64,000 nt of DNA from Ceratothoa steindachneri (taxonomy: Eukaryota > Arthropoda > Malacostraca > Isopoda > Cymothoidae), in the NCBI GenBank assembly GCA_963969495.1, contig OZ018328.1, positions 7,043,331-7,107,330 of the forward strand, read 5' to 3'. Under the pieces are notes generated by a model that saw nothing but the letters and a program-made list of their open reading frames with translations, did no database searches and had not been told where the DNA came from. Both the position numbers and the translations under genes were made by a program. Within the stretch, counting starts at the first letter, position 1, and every line of letters begins with the position of its first letter. Below are positions 23,354-34,613 of the stretch, in pieces.

Positions 23354-23913
23354 AACCAGGAAATGGCTTCGCCACTGCCCCCTGCGCGGGGAGCTTGCGC
23401 TTCGCTACTAAAATTAAAATTTAAAATGTACAAACAGCAGCCATGGTTAAATTTTTATAAATTTTCTGAAATCCGCAAATTATAATAATTTTAAAAAGGA
23501 ACTCTAAACTAATTTTCCTCCCTTTCAAAATATCACCTTGTTAAAATATAGTTATAGAAGAAGATATATAAAAATAAATTTTGTTAACTTCATCATTTGT
23601 AATTTTATAGGTTTTAAAATTCCACAGATTTTTGATATTTATATTTATTTCTGAACTTCACCATTTTGTTTTTTGATATTATAAAAGAATTATTAGAAAT
23701 AACTTTGATAAAAAAAACATACGTCATAACCAAATTAAGATGAAATAAAAAAATTAGTATAGAGTTCCTTTTTAAAATTAGTATAATTGGCGAAGTTCAT
23801 AAAATTTATAAAAATTTAACCATGGCTGTTTGTTTTTTTATTTTAAATTTTAATCTTAGTAGCGAAGCGCAAGCTCCCCGCGCAGGGGGCAGTGGCGAAT
23901 CTATTGCCTGGTT
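23354..23913. mobile_element. Foldback element FBx, inverted composite
   Basis: Long inverted arms. The outer left end AACCAGGAAATGGCTTCGCC and the inverted right end AACCAGGCAATAGATTCGCC run inward through GCCACTGCCCCCTGCGCGGG, GCTTGCGCTTCGCTAC, CAGCCATGGTTAAATTTTTA and beyond, about 150 bp of matching arm. The left arm continues about 380 bp along the element body, matching 52072-52450, before meeting the inverted right arm. No conserved frame. It is flanked by AT-rich sequence. Confidence 0.8.
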
Positions 23914-25079
23914 ATTTTATATGTTACTTAGCTGTTTTGCCAAATGCCATTTCATGATATATGAAACCAGTCCTCATTACTTCACTGCCAACCGGACTGG
24001 TGTATCATTTTATATGCTGGGAGACTGTTCACCGAGCCTGCCTTGTGCTGCTGGGAGTCCATGGCACTACCAGGTGAGTAAACGGATAATACTGGTTAAA
24101 TATAAGGACTCAATATCCACATGATGTAATCGCGATTCTATCCTTTATTACATCTTACTTTCGCGAGATGGATTTTACTGGGGTGAAAAATAATAAGGAA
24201 AAGCCACTTAAAATCAGCTCAATACTTTCACGCTCTGATTGGCTCTACAACTTTCTCATTCAAAACTTAGCGGTTACACTCACAATCCTCTACACTACTA
24301 CCAATCAAGATACATCCTGAATACTTAAAACATTACACTTCATCGAGGGAAACACAACAGCACTCCTATCGTCACCTCCAAACAACATCACCATACTCAT
24401 CTCCCCTCATTTACTTTTAGCCCCTTCATCGCACGTACTATGTCAAACACTACAATCAACATTTCCAAATCCTTCCTCACACTCAGCCATTAAACGGCAG
24501 GTCACCAGCATATACCCACATAGAACCCACCTCACTGCATTCCCCCTCAATCTCACACCACTTTCTCTCGTTCCCATTCGTACTACTCTCAGCATTATTA
24601 AACAGCCAATATTACACCACACGCCTTCACTATTGTCCACCAATTATATCACTCCGATAATCTTTCCCCCTAACACAACCCTTACATACTTCCATCAATA
24701 CTTCTTTCAACATCCAACTTTACCATTCACTCCAGATCCCGGTCACTTTCCAGATTTAAGGCCCCCCTCCTTGCGGGGTCCTTCGGATGAAGGGTGGGGT
24801 CAAGAACCTTAGGGCGACGAACCCTAAAATTCCTTTTCACTATGGTAGTATTTTCCTCAAGTGTTTTGTCTTGCTAATTAGTGGTTGTGATGGCAGCTAT
24901 AATGAAGTTTAATGGTATCTACTTGGAGACACATCATTAACAGTGGAGTGAGTGTTGTGGTAGCAAGATAGTAATTGTGAGGACGAAGTTGGCACGTTTC
25001 CTGCGGGCACAGGAATTTGAACGCCACATTAGTCTGCAATTTTGTATAGTTGTAGGGTTCTCTCTCTTTAACAGGTCGT

Positions 25080-25081
<2 letters not shown>
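23914..25081. other. No gene recognised
   Basis: Nothing recognisable. A frame at 23822-24124 starts inside the foldback element and has no known domain. Confidence 0.5.

Positions 25082-25149
<68 letters not shown>
25082..25149. repeat. (TA)n microsatellite
   Basis: About 68 bases of TA. Confidence 0.98.
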
Positions 25150-25153
<4 letters not shown>

Positions 25154-25790
25154 TATTTAGGTAGGAGTTTTTCTTTTATGCACGTTTTATTAAAGACCCG
25201 GTCTAGTTTAACCTTGATAAGCTTCTTTCTTTTTTGGTCTTGCGAAAGGTTATAGAGAAGGGTTCCGATATTCATGGTTTAGCTGAGCTTTCGGTCACGT
25301 TTGACCATCTTCGGAGCGAATTCATTTTACACTGGTTAAACATTTAAAGGCATTACATTTATATACTAAAGATAATTTAGATAATGAAAAGAAGGGGTAA
25401 TGTGGTTGACAGGAAGTAGTTAGAAAAGGTACATTTGGTAATGGGATTTCGGTCATTATTGACCGCTAATCCGTAAAGAGTTTTAAGGTTCGCTGAGTGG
25501 CGGTCAATTGGGCATTGGGAAGTGACCGCACACGCCTTCATATCCTCGGGGAGGATATGAAGGGGAGACCATTTGTTTTTCTTTCCTTTTAGACAACCCG
25601 CTGTTCCCGGTTACTGCTCGGAAGGGGAGGGGGAGCGTCTCACTAAAGCTTGATCCTTAATGGGGAGGGCTCTTGCTCCTTGGCGGGGCCGCCTCAGTCC
25701 CAATGTCTGGGTCCACGCTCACCAAGGAGGGGAGCGCCTCAGGCCATCCTATTTAACGGGTGGAAAAGTGTGGTGATTCTGGACCTATAC
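25150..25790. other. No gene recognised
   Basis: Nothing recognisable between the TA tract and the piggyBac fragment. Confidence 0.45.
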
Positions 25791-26459
25791 TTTTTACTGG
25801 TGGTGCACGGGGAGAGGTTGACTGGAGAATGGAAGAGAATGGAATCTCAGTCACAAAGTGGATGGACAATAAAGGTGTGCACATCCTTTCTAACTTTCAT
25901 AAAACAACCGACATCGCTAATGGACAAAGAAAAGAAAAGGATGGCACATCTGTGGAGATGGTCTATCCCCAAGCCCACGCTGACTACAGAAGATATATGG
26001 GAGGTGTTCTTCTTGCAGATATGCTTAAAAGTACATATGGGGTTGACAGAAAGTCCAGAAAGTTTCGGCACAGAATTTTTTTCCATTTTTTAGATGTTTC
26101 AGTAATCAACAGCTTCAATGTTTACATTGAGACAGGTGCAACGGATTGCCAGAACACTTTTTCATTCCGGGCAGCTCTAATCGGAGGGGTAATTGGGAGT
26201 AAACCTTACCAGAGGAAAATAGAAAGAGACACTTTAATTCCATCAAAAAAAGAAAAGGTTCAAACATTTCATTCCAGAGGAAGTTAGAAAAGATCAGGCA
26301 AAGCATTTACCAACACCTAGTCCAACAAGGAGACGGTGCCATCACTGTAGCACAAAAACTCAAGTCCACACTACAAGTTGGCTTTGCTCTGTAAGTCAAG
26401 TACCTCTGTGTAATTCACGCCAGAAAAATTGTTTTGAGTCTTTCCATGTAAAAAGGTAA
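25790..26459 (+). pseudogene. piggyBac-like transposase, 3' half
   Basis: C-terminal half of a DDE_Tnp_1_7 (piggyBac) transposase, which excises and inserts at TTAA sites. Recognised blocks in order: GEVDWRMEENGISVTKWMDN (start of the second catalytic-Asp region), KGVHILSNFH, DYRRYMGGVLLADMLKSTYG, VDRKSRKF, and HRIFFHFLDVSVINSFNVY. In family members the GGV is followed by Asp, the third catalytic residue; here it is Leu, so catalysis is probably lost. A frameshift near 26275 leads to a C-terminal Cys/His-rich segment (CHHC, WLC, NCFESFH) ending at a stop at 26457-26459, matching the cysteine-rich domain of the family. The N-terminal half is missing and I found no terminal repeats. Confidence 0.88.
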
Positions 26460-26832
26460 TTTCAAACTTAGTTTATCTGAAATGGAAAATTTTAAAGCAA
26501 AACAGGATACGTTTATTACAGTTACTTCCATAAATGTTCTTTTTCTTTATTTATTAATTAAACAAGCCTGTATTTCACTGTAAAAGCTAGTGAAGAGTTG
26601 TTTTCAATAATACAAATATTCGTGACCTGGTGTTTTAGTTCCATAGACTTCGTTAATTTGGGGGCGATTTAAGGAGAGTGTAACATTTAAGAAACACCAT
26701 TTTATCTTCTACAATTATTGGCCGTCGTTAAAATCTGCAGCATATAAGCTTAAGAAGAGCCAGATGATAATTTTGAAACGCTCAAATAATATGGATCATC
26801 GAAAAAAAAGATCCAGTCCATGAAAGGGTTAA
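26460..26832. other. No gene recognised
   Basis: AT-rich; may include the piggyBac 3' flank, but no TTAA-bounded TIR is apparent. Confidence 0.45.
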
Positions 26833-28763
26833 TAGGTCACTTCCTTAGGGAGAACTCTGCCTTTTGGTTTTTCCCTTAAGGTACGTCACTTCCTTAGGGA
26901 GAACTCTGCCTTTTGGTTTTCCCTTAAGGTACATCAGTTCCTTAGGGAGAACTCTGCCTTTTTTTCCTTCAAGGTACGTCACTTCCTTAGGGAGAACTCT
27001 GCCTTTTGGTTTTTCCCTTAATGTACGTCACTTCCTTAGGGAGAGCTCTGCCTTTTTGTTTTCCCTTAAGGTACGTCACTTCATTAGGGAGAACTCTGCC
27101 TTTTGGTTTTTCCTTTAAGGTACATGACTTCCTTAGGGAGAACTCTGCCTTTTGGTTTTCCCTTAAAGTACGTCACTTCCTTAGGGAGAACTCCGGCTTT
27201 TGTTTTTTCCTTTAAGGTACGTCACTTCCTTAGGAAGAACTCTTCCTTTTGGTTTTTCCTTTAAGGTACGTCACTTCTTTAGGGAAAACTCTGCCTTTTG
27301 GTTTTTCCTTCCTTTTGTTTTTTCCTTTAAGGTACGTCACTTCTTTAGGGAGAACTCTGCCTTTTGGTTTTTCCTTTAAGGTACGTCACTTCCTTAGGGA
27401 GAAATCTGTCTTTTGGTTTTTCCTTTAAGGTACGTCACTTCCTTAGGAAGAACTCTTCCTTTTGGTTTTTCCTTTAAGGTACGTCACTTCTTTAGGGAAA
27501 ACTCTGCCTTTTGGTTTTTCCTTTAAGGTACGTCACTTCTTTAGGGAGAACTCTGCCTTTTGGTTTTTCCTTCCTTTTGTTTTTTCCTTTAAGGTACGTC
27601 ACTTCTTTAGGGAGAACTCTGCCTTTTGGTTTTTCCTTTAAGGTACGTCACTTCTGTAGGGAAAACTCTGCCTTTTGGTTTTTCCTTTAAGGTACGTCAC
27701 TTCTTTAGGGAAAACTCTGCCTTTTGGTTTTTCCTTTAAGGTACGTCACTTCTTTAGGGAAAACTCTGCCTTTTGGTTTTTCCTTCCTTTTGGTTTTTCC
27801 TTTAAGGTACGTCACTTCTTTAGGGAAAACTCTGCCTTTTGGTTTTTCCTTCCTTTTGTTTTTTCCTTTAAGGTACGTCACTTCTTTAGGGAGAACTCTG
27901 CCTTTTGGTTTTTCCTTTAAGGTACGTCACTTCCTTAGGAAGAACTCTTCCTTTTGGTTTTTCCTTTAAGGTACGTCACTTCTTTAGGGAAAACTCTGCC
28001 TTTTGGTTTTTCCTTCCTTTTGGTTTTTCCTTTAAGGTACGTCACTTCTTTAGGGAGAACTCTGCCTTTTGGTTTTTCCTTTAAGGTACGTCACTTCCTT
28101 AGGGAGAAATCTGTCTTTTGGTTTTTCCTTTAAGGTACGTCACTTCCTTAGGAAGAACTCTTCCTTTTGGTTTTTCCTTTAAGGTACGTCACTTCTTTAG
28201 GGAAAACTCTGCCTTTTGGTTTTTCCTTCCTTTTGTTTTTTCCTTTAAGGTACGTCACTTCTTTAGGGAGAACTCTGCCTTTTGGTTTTTCCTTTAAGGT
28301 ACGTCACTTCCTTAGGGAGAAATCTGTCTTTTGGTTTTTCCTTTAAGGTACGTCACTTCCTTAGGGAGATTTATGCCTTTTGTTTTTCCCTTAAGGCACC
28401 TCACATCCTTAGGGCGAACTCTGTTTTTTGGTTTTCCCTTAAGGTACGTCACTTCCTTAGGGAGAACCTTGGCTTTTGGTTTTCCTTTAAGGTACGGCAC
28501 TTCCTTAGGGAGAACTCTGCCCTTTGGTTTTTCCTTTAAGGTACGTCACTTCCTTAGGGAGAAATCTGCCTTTTAGGTTTCACTTAAGGTACATCACATC
28601 CTTAGGTAGAACTCTGCCTTTTGGTTTTCCTTTAAGGTACGTGACTTCCTTAGGGATAACTTCGCCTTTTGGTTTTTCCTTTAAGGTACGTCACTTCCTT
28701 AGGGAGAACTCTGCCTTTCGGTTTTTCCTTTAAGGTACGTCACTTCCTTAGGGAGATCTCTGC
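26833..28763. repeat. 49-bp minisatellite with 213-bp higher-order repeat
   Basis: About 38 units of a 49-base sequence containing GTACGTCACTTCCTTAGGGA and CTCTGCCTTTTGG. Variants (GGAAGAACTCTTCC, GGAAAACTCTGCC with an extra TTCCTTTT block, GGGAGAACTCTGCC, GGGAGAAATCTGTC) recur as a set. The GGAAGAACTCTTCC variant starts at 27231 and 27444, and at 27936 and 28149: 213 bases both times (4 x 49 plus 17). Open frames of 60-130 codons across it change phase every unit and are by-products. Confidence 0.95.
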
Positions 28764-30022
28764 ATGAATTGGGATTTGGTTCGGGGGTCTCTCCAAGCCA
28801 TACTATTCACAGGGAAATTCTCGCCCTCTGGGGCGAGTCCGTCTTGGCTCCAATATTACGGTCTCTCCACTAACTCATGAGGGAATCCTTTAGGAAATCC
28901 CCCTTCGTAGCTAAGTCGCCTTAGGGGAAAGACTGGGGAGGCGAAACACCAGTCTTATTGAAGCTTACCAGCATAGGATCTAAGATAGGGGCATGCCCCA
29001 GGGGGTCTACCTCCGATGGCCCCTTTTAGTGATTCCAAACCTGCTCCTAGTTCCAATCGAGAGCGGAGGACTCCCCCTCCCTTACTATTCTATTCAATCT
29101 TTCTTTTTGGAGGGGGATCGGTTTCCTTAAGATAGCCTATGGGGGCACACCGGACTAGAAGAGGAGCCCCTTGGGGCTGCTTCCAAAGAGAAGGGGGTAA
29201 AAGAGAAGCTCTTTCGTCGTTCAGATACTTATCCGGAGCGATTGGACCGCCGGATAAGCACCTTTCGTGACCCCCTTTCCCACCCAGGGGCGCGGAGGGT
29301 AAAAATGGGGTAAGTAGAATAGGGGCTGAGTGAGAGGGGGCTCGTTCAAAAAACACCCTCTCCAACAGCGGAGAGACAACGGGTATGAATCTCCCCATCC
29401 CTACAAGCCCCGAATAATATCGAATAGACGAAGGCTGGTCGGCGACTAGCCTTCGAAATTATCCGCCGGCCAAGAAAATAGGCGAGAAGAGGTTTATATG
29501 GAAAGGGACGAAAAACCCCCGTAAAATGGAGATGCCGAGAATAAATAAAGCCCAGGTAGTCTCAATTTGAGACTGCCGGGAGGGTTTGTCGCTCCTAATA
29601 ATACCAGGCGTTTGAAAAAAAACGAGATGTCAGTCGCAGCAGCCTGGCTGCCCCCCCCATCCTATGGCCTCCAACCTCGACCTGATTTTAACAGATTGAA
29701 CAGCCAAGCGTTTGGCAACGCGTCACTCGCGTCCTTTTGACTCGCTCATTCCCCGAATAAGCTTCGCCGTGAGCGTCAAATGAGAAAAAATATAAAAAAT
29801 AATGAACGTCACATTTGCTCGCAGGACCCCACAAACCCCAACCCATTAATTTGGTTGAGGATTGGGAATAAATAGAGGGCGTCCCCGAATTGCCGGGAGC
29901 ATGAAATTACCGGGTCTGTTCCAGGGCAGGAGTCTAGCATTCGAAAACAATTTGAGGGGTGCGGATTTATGGGTCTTCCTGCTTCAGGAGAGACCCCACG
30001 ACCACCAACGAGGAAGAGAGAG

Positions 30023-30025
<3 letters not shown>
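28764..30025. other. No gene recognised; shared 33-bp motif at 29545
   Basis: 29545-29577 (AATAAAGCCCAGGTAGTCTC then AATTTGAGACTGCC) matches the SINE leader at 18005-18042, with three extra bases in the latter. It contains the palindrome GTCTCAAtttGAGAC-like core. Nothing else recognised. The 102-codon minus frame at 29090-29398 has no known domain. Confidence 0.5.

Positions 30026-30113
<88 letters not shown>
30026..30113. repeat. (TA)n microsatellite
   Basis: About 88 bases of TA. Confidence 0.98.
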
Positions 30114-30116
<3 letters not shown>

Positions 30117-30452
30117 GCAAGTCCTCACTTAACGACGACTCGGAGTTACGACGGCCGTGACGACCGGTCCGATATTCGTTTAACAAAAATTCTCTCGAAG
30201 TGTCGGACTTGTTTGCGCACATGTTTTCGTGTCTTCCACACGAGTAAGAATTATTATATAAGTCCAATCAGTATTAGTCGAAATAAAGAGAATAAGTGCC
30301 GAGATTGCAGATAACACATGGCTTCATTAATAGGCCTGACGCTATACGTCTGCCAAGTTGTCGGCCAATGAGGGGGGAGGGGTTCGTTCAACGACGGAAT
30401 CGCTTAACGAAGGAGTCGTTGGAACGGAACCTCGTCGTTAAACGAGGACTTG

Positions 30453-30453
<1 letters not shown>
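30117..30453. mobile_element. MITE with GCAAGTCCTC TIRs between TA tracts
   Basis: 337 bp. The left end GCAAGTCCTCACTTAACGAC and the inverted right end GCAAGTCCTCGTTTAACGAC agree at 18 of 20 positions, then both continue GA. TA repeats lie on both sides. AACGA-type subrepeats lie inside, as in the 17.4-kb MITE. No transposase. By end structure and TA target it may be a pogo/Tigger-like non-autonomous element (inference). Confidence 0.82.

Positions 30454-30538
<85 letters not shown>
30454..30538. repeat. (TA)n followed by (GA)n
   Basis: TA to 30517, then GA to 30538. It lies at the 3' end of the minus-strand CR1-like element. Confidence 0.97.
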
Positions 30539-33240
30539 TAACAAGGAGTAACAAGAAAAAGAGGTACCCTAGTAGACCTTACGATCCATTCAAAGAGGGT
30601 ACCTTTAAGCGAACACTTGAACAGGCGCAGTCCTCTAAAGGGTCAGATTGACGCTTCAAGTCTCCAAACCGCTATTTTTCAAAACTTTGTCTAGTTTCGA
30701 CTTGAACTGTTCAATAGAGTTGCTGTTGACAACTTCCACTGGAAGTGCGTTCCAATGGCCGCAGATGCTATATGTAAAAGATTTCCCACACAGATCACGC
30801 TGGTAACGCTTCAGTTCAGGTTTGTAGCCATGATTTCTTGTTCTGCTCTGGCTAAGCTGCAAAATATCCCTGTAGTCTACAATGTCAAAGCCTTGAAGTG
30901 TTTTGAACACTTCGATAAGCTGACCACGCAGCCTCCGGGTCTCCAGCGAGAACAACTCTAATTCCCGTAATCTATATTCATAACTCTTGTGGATGATAGA
31001 GGGAATCAGTTTGGTTGCTCTGGCTTGCACACGTTCTAATCTTGCGATATCCTTTCGAAGTGAAGGACTCCAAAATTGTACGGCATACTCCAGGTGCGGT
31101 CGGACAAGTGAGTTGTACAAACACAGTACAATCTCCTTGTTCCGATATCCAAACTTTCGCTTTATATAACCTAGCATCCTTTGGGGTTTCTTCTCCGCCT
31201 CAATACACTGCCTCGAGAGCTTGAGATCACTAGTGATAGTTACACCCAAGTCCTTCTCAGTGTCACTCGATTCAAGAGCAGTCCCCTTAAGGATATACTG
31301 AGATTGGGGGCTTCGGTGGCCGATATGCATCACTTTGCATTTGTTCACGTTAAAAGGCATTTGCCACGTGTCCGACCACTCACCAATCTTCCCAAGATCT
31401 TCCTGCAGGCGGGCAGTATTTCCATCCTTTGCAACGTTCATACCAAGCTTGGTATCGTCGGCAAATTTGGAAATCTTCGCAACCATGTCACCGTCCATGT
31501 CGTTGACGTAGATGATGAATAGTAGTGGTCCCAGGACAGAACCTTGAGGCACCCCGCTAGTAACGGGCATCCACTAGGAAGCCTGTCCGTTCACCACCAC
31601 CCGTTGCCGTCTGCCACTTGCCAGTTCTCGATCCAGCCGGCTACTTTTCCGTCTATGCCCAGCGCTCGCACTTTCCGGAGAAGGCGGCGGTGTGGTACCT
31701 TTTCAAAGGCTTTCTGAAAGTCTAAGTACACCACATCCACCGCCTTCTCCCGATCGTGCTCACTGAACACGAAGTGGAAGAATTCCACAAGGTTCGTCAG
31801 GTATGACCGTTGCCTTCGGAAGACGTGCTGGGAACTCCTCAGTAGCAGGTTTGACTCTAAATACGACGTCATTTTGTCTACCATGATGCTTTCCATGAGT
31901 TTACCGACTATCGAAGTCAGACTGATAGGTCGGTAGTTCGACGGTTGGCTGCGGTCTCCTTTTTTGAAGATAGGAGTCACCTCCGCTTCACGCCAGTCTC
32001 TAGGAACGCATTCGGTCCGGATTGACATGTTGAAGATTGCACTCAGGTATCGTGACACTTGATCGCGCACTTCTTTTAACACCTTAGGTAGAAACCCATC
32101 CGGGCCAGGTGACTTATTCTTCATTAGGTCACTGATCTTCTTTTTGATTTCAACTTCGGTGAAGTCCATATCTTCCAGCTTTTTCCCCGAGTAGGAATCC
32201 ATTGGCTGGGGGATGGGATCACACTTTTCAGTAAACACTGAAGAGAAGTAGTCGTTGAGGAGGTTAGCATTTTCTGCATCTAAGTGCTTTAATGCCCCCT
32301 CCTCATTTCTCAAAGGGCCAATCGTCCAACGGATTGGTTTACGGCTGTTCACATATCCAAAAATCTCCTTGGGATTCTCTTTACAGAGTCTCGCCACTCG
32401 AAGTTCCTCAGACCACTTAGCCACACTTATGCTGGACTTCACTCACCTGGCTAGCCTCCGGTATTCGTCAAAGTCATCCGAGATCTTCGATTGCCGGTAC
32501 ACAGTTCTCTTCTTCCTGAGCAGTTGGCCGATTTCTCGATTAAACAACTTTGGTTGAACAGAAGACCGACGGAGACATTTCAGAGGGATAAAACGCGATT
32601 GAAGACTCATGAATGTCGTTTTGAAACTGTTCCACGAGTCTTCAACAACATCGCACACTTCTAGCCTCGCATCAGTCAGTCCAGCACGAAGACCTGCAAA
32701 GTCTGCTCTTTTCAAATCGGGTTTCCTCCATTTACTAGTTGCAAGCCCTGCCTTCGGGACTTTGACTACAAATCTAATTAGTCGGTGGCCACTGCCACCG
32801 AGCTCTTCGCCAACAGAGAGGTCCTCAACGATGTCATCCTCAGAGGTGAAAACCAAGTCGATGATATTGTCTCCTCTCGTTGGCTCTCTCACCCATTGAG
32901 TCAGGAACTCGTTGTTCGCGAACTCCAGGAGTAGTGAGTTCTCGCCACAGGGTTCTCTGGTTTCCCAGTCAACTTATGTGTTGAAATCCCCCATGACGAT
33001 ACACACTCTGTCTTCGACAAGTTCTCATAGTAGCTGGTACAGATCTCTGTCCTTTTCAACGAGTTGGGCAGGAGGTCTATAAAGCACCAGGGTGCTGTAT
33101 TTGGCAGGACCTATCTCTAGGTCAACACCTAGTAGTTCATGATCGGATACGATGTTGCAATCCGTCGAGTTGAGAGTATCCTTGACATACAACATCACAC
33201 TGCCACCCTCTCTGTCTGGCCTATCTTTCAGGAAGGGCTC
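30539..33240 (-). pseudogene. CR1-like LINE ORF2 (endonuclease-RT), 5' truncated
   Basis: Polyprotein that would nick the target and reverse-transcribe the element RNA. On the minus strand from 33240: the end of an AP endonuclease (LKDRPDREGG, VMGDFNT, then DLVFTS and a mutated SGHRLIRF where SDH is expected), a linker, then RT. RT motifs: NKSPGPDG, VTPIFKKGDRSQPSNYRPIS, VYLDFQKAFEKVPH (catalytic Asp), TSGVPQGSVLGPLLF, KFADDTKL (catalytic Asp pair), the VMHIGH thumb region, and the CR1-type C-terminus LVRPHLEYAVQFWSP, LERVQARATKLIP, RRLRGQLIEVFK, ending at 30656. Defects: TAA near 32970, TGA at about 32443, a frameshift near 31580 and TAG near 31575. The N-terminal endonuclease half and ORF1 are absent. 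The UTR reaches the GA/TA tract. Confidence 0.92.
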
Positions 33241-33241
33241 C

Positions 33242-34613
33242 GAATGGGCGCGGAAACAACCGTGCTTGTTGGCCTGGATACGTCAAGAGCAGAGGGTGTC
33301 TTTCTTAGCATTGAGGCGTAAGACGTCCCAGGTATGAGAGACAATCCTAGGCCTGAATGGCCAGGATTTCTTTCCCAAGGAGATATGCACCAATTGCTTC
33401 GAAGTAGCAGGGTGCGTCTCTGGGCAATTGACACACTTGGCCACACACGATTTGGAATTATCGTGAATGGCCTTGAAGCAATTTCCACAGCCTTCGAGCG
33501 ACCCCAACTTTGCACGTCCACTTGAGAGATTCGTATGACCGAAGCGGTGACAGTAATAGCACCTCCACGGCAGTGGCACGAATGCCTTCACACGGTAGCG
33601 GTATCAACCGGCACGCACCGACTTAGGAAGCTTATCACAGTCGAACGTGATGAAGAGTGTATGGGTGGGTCTCGAAGCCCCTCCCTGTTTTCTCATCACA
33701 CGCTCGGCCTTGACGGCACCGTAGGCGGCCAGCTCTAGAGTGATATCTTCTATGGAGTAGTCAACGAGTTCCCTCGCATAAACTACTCCTTTCATAAAGT
33801 TCATGGTAGAGTGCGGCGTCACACTCACCGGGGTGCCATGAAGTGTCCGAAGAGCACTTATCTTGGCCGCCTCGGCGGGATTCGCGGGATTCGCCAGAAG
33901 GCTCCCGTCCGAGAAACGGGTCACCTTCGCCTCTCTACCAATTACACTAGCTAATGCTCTCCTCTGATGGATCATGTTGCCCTTGGCTAACATGGTGCCA
34001 TCAGTGGAGCGAATAACGAGGAAGCGTTTGAAGCCGGCGGGCTCGAAAACTTCAGGTAACCTCTGAATGAGGGTCCCCGATGTTATCAAGGCTCCGCCCT
34101 GCTCACTTTTGGTCTTATTTTGGGATTTTCCAACCAGGTGAGCACCGGTGCCGGACGTGTTGATCGTGGTTTGGTTGCGTTTAAGGATGGTAACGGCCTC
34201 GTCCGTCCCCGCGGCCCCCGTGGAGCGAGAAGAGTCCCAAGTCTTTTTTTATTAGATTTTTTCTTTTTAGGAGAGGAGGGCGGGGAATGGACCCTCTTCT
34301 CCCCTGCCCTAGCAGGAACCGCCAGACAAGATGGGCCAGCCTCTGCAAGGTCCTTCGCTGAAATGGTGAAGGTCCCAGCAGTCATGGGGGCACCGGTCGG
34401 AGGAGGAGATCCTTCCCCTCCTTGTGCTGTCTTAGCAGCAAGACCCCTCTGGCGAGGGACCCGCACAGGAGCAGACTCGGGCTCGGTGTTTGATGCCAAG
34501 CCCGAATCTGCCCCCATGGAAGGCGCTACCTTCTTAGGCTGGACTGCATCAGGGAGCATGTCTATCTCAGAGGGGGGCGGGGCTTCATTTGGCCATCCCC
34601 TCCATGACATCAC
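33242..34613 (-). pseudogene. LINE L1fam ORF1 (gag-like), copy 2
   Basis: The best-preserved ORF1 of the family. Frame 34613-34086: a Pro/Ser/Ala-rich N-terminus with a basic stretch (SPKKKKSNKKR) that could be a nuclear signal. A frameshift near 34088 leads to VFEPAGFKRFLVIRSTDG, MIHQRRALA, KVTRFSDGSLLA, TPVSVTPHSTMNF, KGVVYARELVDYSIEDITLE, and FDCDKLPKSVRAG. The next codon, Trp in copy 1, is TGA. The same frame then gives RCYYCHRFGHTNLSS (first zinc knuckle, final Cys now Ser), CGNCFKAIHDNSKSC and CVNC. The VTPH and KGV blocks are typical of Jockey/I-type gag. The homology ends at 33242, immediately next to the CR1-like endonuclease. It is either a nested insertion or a junction by recombination. 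Confidence 0.85.

Noticed and set aside
26864..28733. Open frames of 60-100 codons on both strands (repeated VFPLRYVTSLGR and KVRHFLREN)
   Set aside because: They are products of the 49-bp minisatellite; the frame changes with each unit, so no protein is conserved.
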